The notes under the pieces were generated by a model that was not told the origin of the DNA, did no database searches, and was given only the letters and a program-made list of their open reading frames with translations. DNA of 5,846 nt from Candidatus Methanogaster sp. UBA203 (GTDB taxonomy: Archaea; Halobacteriota; Methanosarcinia; Methanosarcinales; Methanogasteraceae), in assembly GCA_002503595.1 (NCBI GenBank), contig DASC01000107.1, forward strand, positions 12,195 to 18,040, read 5' to 3'. Position 1 is the first letter of the stretch, and each line of letters begins with the position of its first letter. Below are positions 1-4,792 of this stretch, piece after piece. Position numbers and translations under genes: made by a program.

Positions 1-483
1 GAACTTCGCGCTGAGAAATGGCTTAGCTTTGCAATAGGCGATGAGACTACAGAGCGGCAGCTTGCAGATACGCTTCTCGATTCGTTTGGCAGCCTGTACA
101 ACGCCTTCGAAGAAACTGTGATATCAGGCAGGTCTGTGCTGATCGATGCCGGAATCGATGAGGAATACGCCATCAAGATCGAGGAGGTTGCAATCGAGAA
201 CGTGAAGATCCCGTCTGTCGATATCACCGGGTTCCTTGACCTGACATGCCCTGCCCCCAACGGTGTGGATGTGATCAAGAGATCGCTTGCTACGGCTGCA
301 ACCGTCGATGCTGATTGTGTTACACTCGAGATCAGTTATGTCGGCGCGCCAAGATACCGCATACACGTCACCGCGCCCGATTACAAACTGGCAGAACGAA
401 TCCTTAAGGAATCTGCGCAGCGTGCAATCGACGAGATAGAGCATCTGGGCGGGAAAGGCACATTCCACAGGCACGAGGAGTGA
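1..483 (+). CDS. Translation initiation factor aIF2 subunit alpha, C-terminal part (5' truncated by window edge)
   Basis: This is the last 160 codons of the archaeal counterpart of eIF2-alpha, a subunit of the aIF2 heterotrimer that brings Met-tRNAi to the small ribosomal subunit. The frame is open from base 1 and stops with TGA at 481-483. The missing part should contain the N-terminal S1/OB-fold domain. What is visible is the helical segment, with residues such as 'AEKWLSFAIGD' near the start, followed by the C-terminal alpha-beta domain that in this family contacts the gamma subunit. That domain includes 'VDITGFLDLTCPAPNGVD' and the strand and helix around 'YVGAPRYRIHVTAPDYKLAE'. These are characteristic of aIF2-alpha, so identification is confident from recall although no search was run. 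nop10 starts 21 bases downstream on the same strand, a common archaeal neighbour arrangement, so the two are probably co-transcribed. Nothing in the visible part looks damaged. Confidence 0.93.
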   Translation, partial: ELRAEKWLSFAIGDETTERQLADTLLDSFGSLYNAFEETVISGRSVLIDAGIDEEYAIKIEEVAIENVKIPSVDITGFLDLTCPAPNGVDVIKRSLATAATVDADCVTLEISYVGAPRYRIHVTAPDYKLAERILKESAQRAIDEIEHLGGKGTFHRHEE

Positions 484-504
484 AGTGAGCGGGGACTGGT
501 TCGC

Positions 505-681
505 GTGAAGTCAAAGATTCTCAAATGCAGCGAGTGCGGCAGGTACACCTTAAAAGCGATCTGTCCAGCGTGCGGTGCTGCCGCCATAAACCCGCGTCCA
601 GCCAGATATTCGCCGGAAGACCGGTATGGTGTATACCGGCGCAGGATGAAGAGATTTCATGACGATGACGCAAGAACTTGA
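505..681 (+). CDS. nop10: Ribosome biogenesis protein Nop10 (H/ACA RNP component)
   Basis: This 58-codon gene encodes Nop10, a small protein of the H/ACA ribonucleoprotein that binds Cbf5 and helps pseudouridylation of rRNA. It uses a GTG start at 505. The protein begins MKSKILKCSECGRYTLK and has the archaeal zinc-ribbon pattern, with cysteines at residues 8, 11, 20 and 23 (CxxC-x8-CxxC). The conserved 'PRPARYSPEDRYG.YRRRMK' segment follows, at about residues 30-50. Length matches the family, which is usually about 55-65 residues. A modest purine-rich stretch (GGGGA at 491-495) lies ahead of the GTG. It follows aIF2-alpha by 21 bases, and its last 23 bases overlap the start of ahbA in another frame, so translation of the two may be coupled. 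The identification is very secure. The start is the only reasonable one because the protein has to begin just before the first CxxC. Confidence 0.95.
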   Translation: MKSKILKCSECGRYTLKAICPACGAAAINPRPARYSPEDRYGVYRRRMKRFHDDDART

Positions 682-1123
682 ACTTGATGACACCGATAGG
701 CAACTGATAAACTTGATCCAGCTGGACTTTCCGCTGGACTCGCGCCCTTTCCACACGCTCGGAGACCAGATCGGCATATCCGGGGCAGAGGTCATCGATC
801 ACCTCAAGAGACTCACGGATACCGGCGTAATCCGGAGAATCGGTCCCATTCTAAATACGAAAGGAATCGGCGGGTCCAGCACGCTTATTGCGATGCGGGT
901 GCCAGAAGATGCGATCGACGGTGTTGCCTCGTGGATCAACGGTTTTGATGAGGTGTCGCACAATTATCTGCGCCCTGGTGCGTATAACATCTGGTTTACG
1001 GTTTCTGCACGCAGTAAGGAGCGATTACACGAGATGATCGGCGAAATTGAAGCACTTGGACACCCGTTTCTTGAACTTCCTGTCACACGGCTCTTCAAGA
1101 TCGGGGTGAAGTTTGAAGTCTGA
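659..1123 (+). CDS. ahbA: Siroheme decarboxylase alpha subunit AhbA (Lrp/AsnC-like fold)
   Basis: The 154-residue product resembles an Lrp/AsnC regulator but is best read as AhbA. With AhbB it removes acetate carboxyl groups of siroheme to give 12,18-didecarboxysiroheme, the first step of the alternative heme pathway in sulfate reducers and many archaea. Residues about 8-60 form the winged-helix-like N-terminus with 'LDDTDRQLINLIQLDFPL' and 'GVIRRIGPIL'. Residues 65-154 form the alpha-beta domain with the AhbA-type signature VSHNYLRPGAYNIWFT (99-114) and a C-terminus LPVTRLFKIGVKFEV. These signatures, the length and the adjacent ahbB argue against an ordinary regulator. From recall, many AhbA proteins have a histidine inside the R-x-H-x-YN-x-WF stretch; here that place is Gly107. 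The start ATG at 659 overlaps nop10 and has AGGATGA at 643-649 as a plausible ribosome site. A second ATG at 665 is an equally possible start. Confidence 0.88.
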   Translation: MTMTQELELDDTDRQLINLIQLDFPLDSRPFHTLGDQIGISGAEVIDHLKRLTDTGVIRRIGPILNTKGIGGSSTLIAMRVPEDAIDGVASWINGFDEVSHNYLRPGAYNIWFTVSARSKERLHEMIGEIEALGHPFLELPVTRLFKIGVKFEV

Positions 1124-1131
1124 GGTGTGAT

Positions 1132-1138
1132 GGAGGAG
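1132..1138 (+). promoter_or_regulatory. Shine-Dalgarno sequence deciding the ahbB start
   Basis: GGAGGAG lies six to twelve bases ahead of ATG 1145, typical spacing for an archaeal Shine-Dalgarno site. It lies inside the longer open frame that begins with GTG 1127 or ATG 1130, and those upstream codons have no comparable site in front of them. This favours initiation at 1145. Confidence 0.75.
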
Positions 1139-1144
1139 AGCGAG

Positions 1145-1612
1145 ATGACAAAGATGGACGATCTTGATCTGAAACTGATAAAACTGACACAGGACGGGAT
1201 CGATCTCGTGCCGGAGCCCTTCAGGGAGATTGCGCTCGAACTTGCGATCCATGAGGCAGAGGTGATCGACAGAATCGAGGTGCTCGTGGAGAGCGGTGTC
1301 ATCCGCAGGTTCGGGGCATCGATCGGGCATCGCGTGCTCGGGATCGTTGCAAATGCGATGTGCGTCTGGAACGTCCCTGACGACCGCGTCGAGGAGGTCG
1401 GAGCCGTGATGGCTGGGTTTGGCGAGGTCTCGCACTGCTACGAGCGCGTTAGATGCCCGGAATGGGATTATAACCTGTACGCGATGATACATGCCCGTAC
1501 AAGGGAAGAATGCGAACACACTGCTCACGATATCTCACGGGCTACCGGAATTTCTGATTATATGATTCTTTTCAGCGAGAGGGAGTTTAAGAAGACTGGC
1601 GTGAGGATATAA
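1145..1612 (+). CDS. ahbB: Siroheme decarboxylase beta subunit AhbB (Lrp/AsnC-like fold)
   Basis: The 155-residue product is the partner of AhbA in siroheme decarboxylation. It has the same two-part build. The N-terminal winged-helix-like half ends in 'ESGVIRRFGASIGHRVLG' (about 49-66). The alpha-beta half carries the beta-subunit signature 'ANAMCVWNV' (69-77), VSHCYERVRCPEW (95-107) and DYNLYAMIHA (108-117). The SHCY...W.YNL.AMIH pattern separates this subunit from AhbA, which has SHNY...YN.WFT. I start it at ATG 1145 because of the GGAGGAG just upstream; the frame is open further, to GTG 1127. The gap from the ahbA stop is 21 bases, so the two are almost certainly co-transcribed and made in similar amounts, as expected for a heterodimer. 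No later heme genes (ahbC, ahbD) are in the window. An Lrp/AsnC regulator is the likely mis-annotation, but the signatures make it improbable. Confidence 0.88.
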   Translation: MTKMDDLDLKLIKLTQDGIDLVPEPFREIALELAIHEAEVIDRIEVLVESGVIRRFGASIGHRVLGIVANAMCVWNVPDDRVEEVGAVMAGFGEVSHCYERVRCPEWDYNLYAMIHARTREECEHTAHDISRATGISDYMILFSEREFKKTGVRI

Positions 1613-1690
1613 TCGTACCTGTTCAAGGGTTGTGATTGCTATTTGCATGACCATGAGTTAAGCGATAGGGTGCGAAGATACGACTGACCA

Positions 1691-1700
1691 ATATAAAAAG
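1691..1700 (-). terminator. Possible U-tract terminator of the surface-protein operon
   Basis: Read on the minus strand this is CTTTTTATAT, about 95 bases beyond the stop of the gene ending at 1793. Archaeal polymerases often terminate on such T-runs. The same bases could be read as a TATA-like box, but no convincing gene follows on either strand. Confidence 0.3.
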
Positions 1701-1757
1701 ACGGGTTTCATGGAGAGTGGAACTATACGATCATCCGCGTGGCATATTGGCTTGATG

Positions 1758-1777
1758 CCTTATCAGATAAAATAAGG
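1758..1777 (-). terminator. Weak hairpin in the convergent spacer
   Basis: CCTTAT at 1758-1763 can pair with ATAAGG at 1772-1777 across an eight-base loop. It sits 15 bases past the stop of the minus-strand surface gene and between two converging transcription units. The stem is short and A/T-rich, so a terminator role is only possible. Confidence 0.25.
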
Positions 1778-1792
1778 GATTGTTCTCCGTAT

Positions 1793-2854
1793 TCATTCTC
1801 TCCGGTACAGATATGCCCCCAGTAGTGCCAACACGACAAACGTTCCAGCGAAACCAGAGGTAGCTGGTGCATTCTGTTCATGCACAATAGTGTTATTCAC
1901 CATAGTTTCATTCATCACAATGTCATCAGTCCTTGTAACATTGAACGAATCACCGACAGCAATCTCTACTCCGCCACTTGTGGCTATCAGAGTCGGTTCC
2001 GGTAGTAGTTCGCCACCCGCAAACGAATATTCATATTCACCCATGGGTATTTCTATAACATTGCCGTCTGCATCAGCGATGGTTACGTTGATGTTACCAC
2101 GACCAGATAGGCCATAAAGTTGTCCACTATACTCATAGCAGCCATCATATATTCCACCCTCTATTACTATATACATAGATTGATCGAATGGTAAAGGTTC
2201 CTCTACACCGAAGTCTGATAGGTCGATACAGACAGTAATCTCCTCTGGCGGGTTATCATCACAGACAGTGACAACCACATCAGGGCTTGGCACGCCATCT
2301 TCGACGTTACTCATCCATCCATATCTCACCACAAGCGGGCTGCCAGGTGGACCAAAAGGACTCCTGTGATCGGGTATGTCAAAAGAGTTCGCCAAATTTA
2401 CTTCTGCAAGAGTTCCGACTTCATGCCCTGTAGGAATGACTATGCTATCGTTATACTGCATCTCAACACCATCAGAATTTTGATCAGTATCGGAAGCATG
2501 GATGCCGATCTTCCCCTTTCCCCTCATATCTGGAATCTTCCATTTGAAACTATGGTATCCGTCGCCAATATCAGTGTGATCAATGAGGGGAGGGGGGCAG
2601 GTGATTCCAATGTATCTGAGATCGACGCGCACATAGAAGAAATCCATACCATTGATATCTTCATCAAATCCATACCTGCTGCCCCCATCGTAAGCAATGA
2701 CCTCTATGATCGTGAAGTCTTTGCCATCTATGCATTCAAGAGTGTAGCCATAGTTCACTATAGCTGGCTTGTCAGGATCAACAATCTTTGGTGCTTCTGC
2801 ACTGCAAGTGTTCGCAAGAATGAGCAAGAGCAGTATTATCACAATTCTTTTCAT
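1793..2854 (-). CDS. Secreted cell-surface protein with two Ig-like repeats and a PGF-CTERM-like anchor
   Basis: I do not recognise a named family. The 353-residue product starts with a signal peptide (basic MKR, hydrophobic 4-14, small residues to about 21). Two internal repeats follow, about 31-127 and 175-265. They share V-x-YG-[YW], a strand V-x-[VI]-DL-x3-G (75-83 and 208-216), and a co-linear 31-residue block. In that block DG, G-[KR]-G-x-I and D-x-D-x-x-N align (96-126 with 235-265). This pattern is typical of Ig-like domains of archaeal surface proteins. Sequons N-x-[ST] occur at N256, N305, N315 and N321, the last two in a linker before the tail. The final 22 residues (SGF, a hydrophobic segment, then RRE) look like a PGF-CTERM anchor with Ser instead of Pro. 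The start at 2854 is chosen over an open frame to 2902 because it opens the signal peptide and has GAGGTG six bases upstream. It is the second gene of an operon with the lipoprotein 44 bases upstream. Confidence 0.82.
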   Translation of the reverse strand: MKRIVIILLLLILANTCSAEAPKIVDPDKPAIVNYGYTLECIDGKDFTIIEVIAYDGGSRYGFDEDINGMDFFYVRVDLRYIGITCPPPLIDHTDIGDGYHSFKWKIPDMRGKGKIGIHASDTDQNSDGVEMQYNDSIVIPTGHEVGTLAEVNLANSFDIPDHRSPFGPPGSPLVVRYGWMSNVEDGVPSPDVVVTVCDDNPPEEITVCIDLSDFGVEEPLPFDQSMYIVIEGGIYDGCYEYSGQLYGLSGRGNINVTIADADGNVIEIPMGEYEYSFAGGELLPEPTLIATSGGVEIAVGDSFNVTRTDDIVMNETMVNNTIVHEQNAPATSGFAGTFVVLALLGAYLYRRE

Positions 2855-2860
2855 TAGTCC

Positions 2861-2866
2861 CACCTC
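2861..2866 (-). promoter_or_regulatory. Shine-Dalgarno sequence deciding the surface-protein start
   Basis: GAGGTG on the minus strand lies six bases ahead of ATG 2854. It matches the site in front of the upstream lipoprotein gene. It fixes the start 16 codons inside the longest open frame and places the signal peptide at the N-terminus. Confidence 0.75.
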
Positions 2867-2898
2867 ACGAATAAATAAATGGGGAATATCGCCCCTTA

Positions 2899-3612
2899 TC
2901 ACATCACTATCTCACCCGTGTACCATGTATTATCGATGAACATAGGCATGTTTCCACTCATAACATAGAAAGGTACGCCCATCACGAACTCCATGTGTGC
3001 GCCTGACCATTCTTCCATGTGAGCGTCGCTGAACTGTGCTTTGTATGCGCCATACATCGCCTGCTCTTCTTCGTTCAGTGCCCTTGCTTCGCTCACCACA
3101 GCAAGAATTGTGTATGCCTCTTCGTCAGACGGCTGCGGATCGATCTCCAGCAAATTAGTGAGTTCGACCTCGGGAAGTTGCACCTCTTCAAGCACGCTGC
3201 CATGACCGCCACACTGCTCGAAGATATACTGGGCTTCTTCTTCAGACTCGTCTCCAGACCTTATTCCAGACTGAAGTAATCTCCTAAGAGTCGTATCCAC
3301 CGCGTTAGGATCGCCGGAATACGTGACCTCCGGAGGATCAACCATGTAATTGACTGAATACCCTGCCGATCCTTCTACATACTCGCCATCGACCGTTGTT
3401 CCGTTCGTCATATTCATCTCAAAACCAAACGTGATATTTCCTGACGCCTCGTCAGCCTCCGCCGTCTCAACAACCTCGATCCCCTCTACTGTGTCTGTCA
3501 CGTTCGTCACGTTATCTGCTATTACTGCATTAGTCTCGACTCCCTCATCGACACATCCTGACATCGCTGCCGCAACCAGCAGCACTATCATCAATACATA
3601 TATTTTTTTCAT
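2899..3612 (-). CDS. Predicted surface lipoprotein with sequon-rich linker and Met/His-rich C-terminus (unknown function)
   Basis: The 237-residue product has a lipoprotein signal: MKK, a hydrophobic core (4-17) and a lipobox-like MSGC ending at Cys20, so it is probably exported and lipid-anchored. Residues 21-95 are acidic and low in complexity, with five N-glycosylation sequons at N34, N37, N59, N68 and N70, as in an exposed glycosylated stalk. Residues 100-237 look like a folded domain with helices rich in Glu. One further cysteine sits in CGGHG (134-138), and AHME occurs twice (197-200 and 205-208). Six or more methionines fall between 199 and 237. I know no family with this pattern. The Met/His cluster hints at metal contact, but this is inference. 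ATG 3612 is preferred over the open frame to 3621 because GAGGTGA lies five bases upstream and MKK begins the signal. It is the first gene of a two-gene operon with the Ig-repeat protein. Confidence 0.8.
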   Translation of the reverse strand: MKKIYVLMIVLLVAAAMSGCVDEGVETNAVIADNVTNVTDTVEGIEVVETAEADEASGNITFGFEMNMTNGTTVDGEYVEGSAGYSVNYMVDPPEVTYSGDPNAVDTTLRRLLQSGIRSGDESEEEAQYIFEQCGGHGSVLEEVQLPEVELTNLLEIDPQPSDEEAYTILAVVSEARALNEEEQAMYGAYKAQFSDAHMEEWSGAHMEFVMGVPFYVMSGNMPMFIDNTWYTGEIVM

Positions 3613-3617
3613 TGCAC

Positions 3618-3624
3618 TCACCTC
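3618..3624 (-). promoter_or_regulatory. Shine-Dalgarno sequence deciding the lipoprotein start
   Basis: GAGGTGA on the minus strand lies five bases ahead of ATG 3612. It overlaps the alternative in-frame start at 3621, which would therefore not be served by it. Confidence 0.75.
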
Positions 3625-3698
3625 ATATCAATCTCACACACGCCAGCCGAGTCTGCCATCTCTGGATAATTCGGGGTTGGACTGTATGTCTCGGTCAC

Positions 3699-3723
3699 CA
3701 GACAAATGCACAAATACTGTCTG
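3699..3723 (-). other. Hairpin after the surface-tail remnant
   Basis: CAGACA (3699-3704) and TGTCTG (3718-3723) form a six-base inverted repeat with a 13-base loop. On the minus strand it begins ten bases after the TAG at 3733-3735. It could be the old terminator of the gene whose tail survives there, or part of the leader of the lipoprotein operon. No strong TATA box was found between 3613 and 3732. Confidence 0.35.
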
Positions 3724-3732
3724 TCCGATCGT

Positions 3733-3891
3733 CTATACTGTGCGCTCTAATGCAACATATAACCACCGTATACTCATCAAAATACCCAACGATATGATCA
3801 CCAGCCGCCAATCCGACACTCCGAAGTTTGGCACCGGCGCGACCAACACAGACTCCATGTCCGTTGGAACCTGTACACGTTCAACGAACTC
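3733..3891 (-). pseudogene. Possible C-terminal remnant of a membrane-anchored surface protein
   Basis: A minus-strand frame reads EFVERVQVPTDMESV from 3891 and ends at TAG 3733-3735. Its second half has VPNFG followed by a hydrophobic stretch WRLVIISLGILMSI (about 14 residues), then RWLYVALERTV. This is the layout of an archaeal sorting tail (a short P-x-F motif, a membrane segment, basic residues), though the motif is not canonical. The frame has no start of its own that fits an exported protein. An ATG at 3858 would give a 41-residue membrane peptide with no Shine-Dalgarno. Just upstream the same DNA encodes a transposase fragment in another frame. The simplest reading is a surface-protein gene whose 5' part was lost or replaced at a mobile-element junction. 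The alternative is a real small membrane protein or a chance frame. Confidence 0.4.
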
Positions 3892-3967
3892 CCGCAGTAT
3901 GTGCTGGCGGCGGAAGCAGTGGCTCTATGAACTTCCATTCTTCGCCTGTTAGTTGCTGAAATCGCAT
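3881..3967 (-). pseudogene. N-terminal fragment of an IS5-group transposase
   Basis: A 28-codon minus-strand frame starts at ATG 3967 with AAGGGG five bases upstream, and stops at TGA 3881-3883. It contains LTGEEWKFIEPLLPPP, very close to the N-terminus of IS5-group transposases of the DUF4096 type, for which the usual form is LT[DE]EEW..I.PLLPPP followed by a short basic stretch. Similarity fades at AHTAGVR, where the family normally has RTGRPR, and then a stop is reached. Intact members of this group are far longer, so the DDE catalytic core is missing. No terminal inverted repeat or target duplication could be seen on either side. It is too short to appear in most ORF lists and is clearly a dead remnant. 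The fragment partly overlaps the surface-tail remnant in another frame, marking the probable rearrangement point near 3880-3900. Confidence 0.72.
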
Positions 3968-3980
3968 GTTATCCCCTTGA

Positions 3981-4019
3981 TTGGTGTTGTTTTGGTTATG
4001 GGGGTGGTGTGGGGTTTTG
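3981..4019 (+). repeat. G/T-only tract (39 bases, one A)
   Basis: All but one of 39 bases on the plus strand are G or T, with runs of five and four G. It lies between the stop of bud32 and the transposase fragment. The minus-strand RNA read through from bud32 would be C/A-rich and unstructured here. A two-layer G-quadruplex on the plus strand is conceivable. No coding function is visible. Confidence 0.55.
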
Positions 4020-4031
4020 AAACGAGTTCAA
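4017..4031 (-). terminator. Small hairpin downstream of bud32
   Basis: TTGAA at 4017-4021 and TTCAA at 4027-4031 form a five-base stem with a five-base loop, starting 11 bases past the bud32 stop. There is no strong minus-strand T-run after it; what follows is A/C-rich. A terminator role is weakly supported. Confidence 0.25.
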
Positions 4032-4041
4032 GTACTGGTAA

Positions 4042-4647
4042 TCACAGATACCTCCCCCGCGCCTCGATCTCGCGCACACGCGTAAGCACCTGATCAGCAC
4101 CCGAGAACGTCCGCTTGTATCCTGCCGAAAACGCCTCTTCAAGCCCCGGATCACCGTGCGTGCTCACAAACGTCTGGAAGAGCACATGCACATCAACACC
4201 CTGCGCCTCCACATTCTTCTCGAAATATCCGAGTCCGAAGTCGATGAAATATATCCGGTCACCGCCATCACCATCGCCATTGTCGCTGTGCAGGATGAGA
4301 TTCGAGGTCGTGAGATCGCCGTGAATGATCCCGCAACCGTGCAGCCGCCCGACAAGTTCGCCGATACGCTCGCTCATTCCAAGATCGAGCACATCCTTCA
4401 TCCGCGCGCCCTCGATAAACTCCATCTCGATCGTGTGCTCAGCTGTATCAACATCATAGATGATCGGTGTCGGAACCCCGCACCTGCGCGCCTCTGATAT
4501 GAGTTTCGCCTCGCTTCTGGTTCTCGCTGCCCTGATTCGCGTATCAAGTTCCGGGATGCGGTACTTCTTCGAGACTCTCCGCTTGATGATCCTGCCACCG
4601 GATCGCTCGATCACGGCTTCTGCGCCGGCTGCTATCTGCTGGTTCAT
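4042..4647 (-). CDS. bud32: Bud32 atypical kinase of the KEOPS complex
   Basis: The 201-residue product is a small kinase-like ATPase that works with Kae1, Cgi121 and Pcc1 in KEOPS to make t6A at position 37 of ANN-decoding tRNAs. Visible features are the N-terminal 'GAEAVIE' (8-14), the ATP-binding lysine in IIKRRVSKKYRIPELD (Lys22), Glu46 in 'TRSEAKLI', the hinge 'EMEFIEGA' (74-81), the catalytic loop HGDLTTSN (109-116) and metal-binding DFG (136-138). The C-terminal basic tail ends VREIEARGRYL. All match Bud32 and the length is right for a stand-alone protein. Many euryarchaea carry it fused behind Kae1; here it is separate and no kae1 lies in the window. An unusual Gly/Asp-rich insert (about 121-130) sits between the catalytic loop and DFG. 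There is no clear Shine-Dalgarno, but a TATA-like box about 27 bases upstream suggests a leaderless transcript. It is divergent from the ADP-ribosylglycohydrolase gene. Confidence 0.93.
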   Translation of the reverse strand: MNQQIAAGAEAVIERSGGRIIKRRVSKKYRIPELDTRIRAARTRSEAKLISEARRCGVPTPIIYDVDTAEHTIEMEFIEGARMKDVLDLGMSERIGELVGRLHGCGIIHGDLTTSNLILHSDNGDGDGGDRIYFIDFGLGYFEKNVEAQGVDVHVLFQTFVSTHGDPGLEEAFSAGYKRTFSGADQVLTRVREIEARGRYL

Positions 4648-4670
4648 GCGTACCAGTTCTTGCAGGCATC

Positions 4671-4678
4671 GATATTAA
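4671..4678 (-). promoter_or_regulatory. TATA-like box of bud32
   Basis: On the minus strand this reads TTAATATC, centred about 27 bases before ATG 4647. Archaeal transcription starts about 25 bases downstream of the box centre, so the mRNA would start at or next to the ATG. That agrees with the lack of a Shine-Dalgarno site. Confidence 0.45.
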
Positions 4679-4764
4679 CGGTCTTCGCTCACACCAGAGG
4701 CGGGGCATTCTTGCTGTGTGTTTACTATGTGCGCAGGTAGGAGTCACTGATTCAGCCACAAAGG

Positions 4765-4770
4765 TTATAT
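4765..4770 (+). promoter_or_regulatory. TATA-like box of the ADP-ribosylglycohydrolase gene
   Basis: TTATAT, preceded by an A-rich ACAAAGG that could serve as a BRE, is the best promoter candidate between the divergent genes. It predicts a start near 4790-4795. AGGT (4762-4765) and TTGG (4770-4773) can pair with CCAA (4783-4786) and ACCT (4787-4790), so a dyad embraces the box and could be an operator. The predicted start coincides with the left arm of the inverted repeat at 4793. Confidence 0.45.
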
Positions 4771-4792
4771 TGGAGCTATGCGCCAAACCTGA

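Noticed and set aside
659..1612. A pair of Lrp/AsnC transcription regulators
   Set aside because: Both carry siroheme decarboxylase signatures (SHNY...YNIWFT and SHCY...YNLYAMIH) and occur as an adjacent pair, which is the AhbA/AhbB arrangement.
1710..1775. A 21-codon plus-strand frame after a TATA-like sequence at 1691-1699
   Set aside because: The ATG is too close to the putative TATA box to be on a transcript started by it, there is no Shine-Dalgarno and the peptide has no features.
2366..2857. A 163-codon plus-strand open frame
   Set aside because: It lies entirely opposite the Ig-repeat surface protein, has no recognisable motif and no promoter or ribosome site.
3350..3952. A 200-codon plus-strand open frame across the lipoprotein start and the spacer
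   Set aside because: It runs antisense to a gene with a clear signal peptide and ribosome site, has Ser/Thr/Pro-heavy low-complexity sequence typical of an antisense frame, and no Shine-Dalgarno site or recognisable domain.
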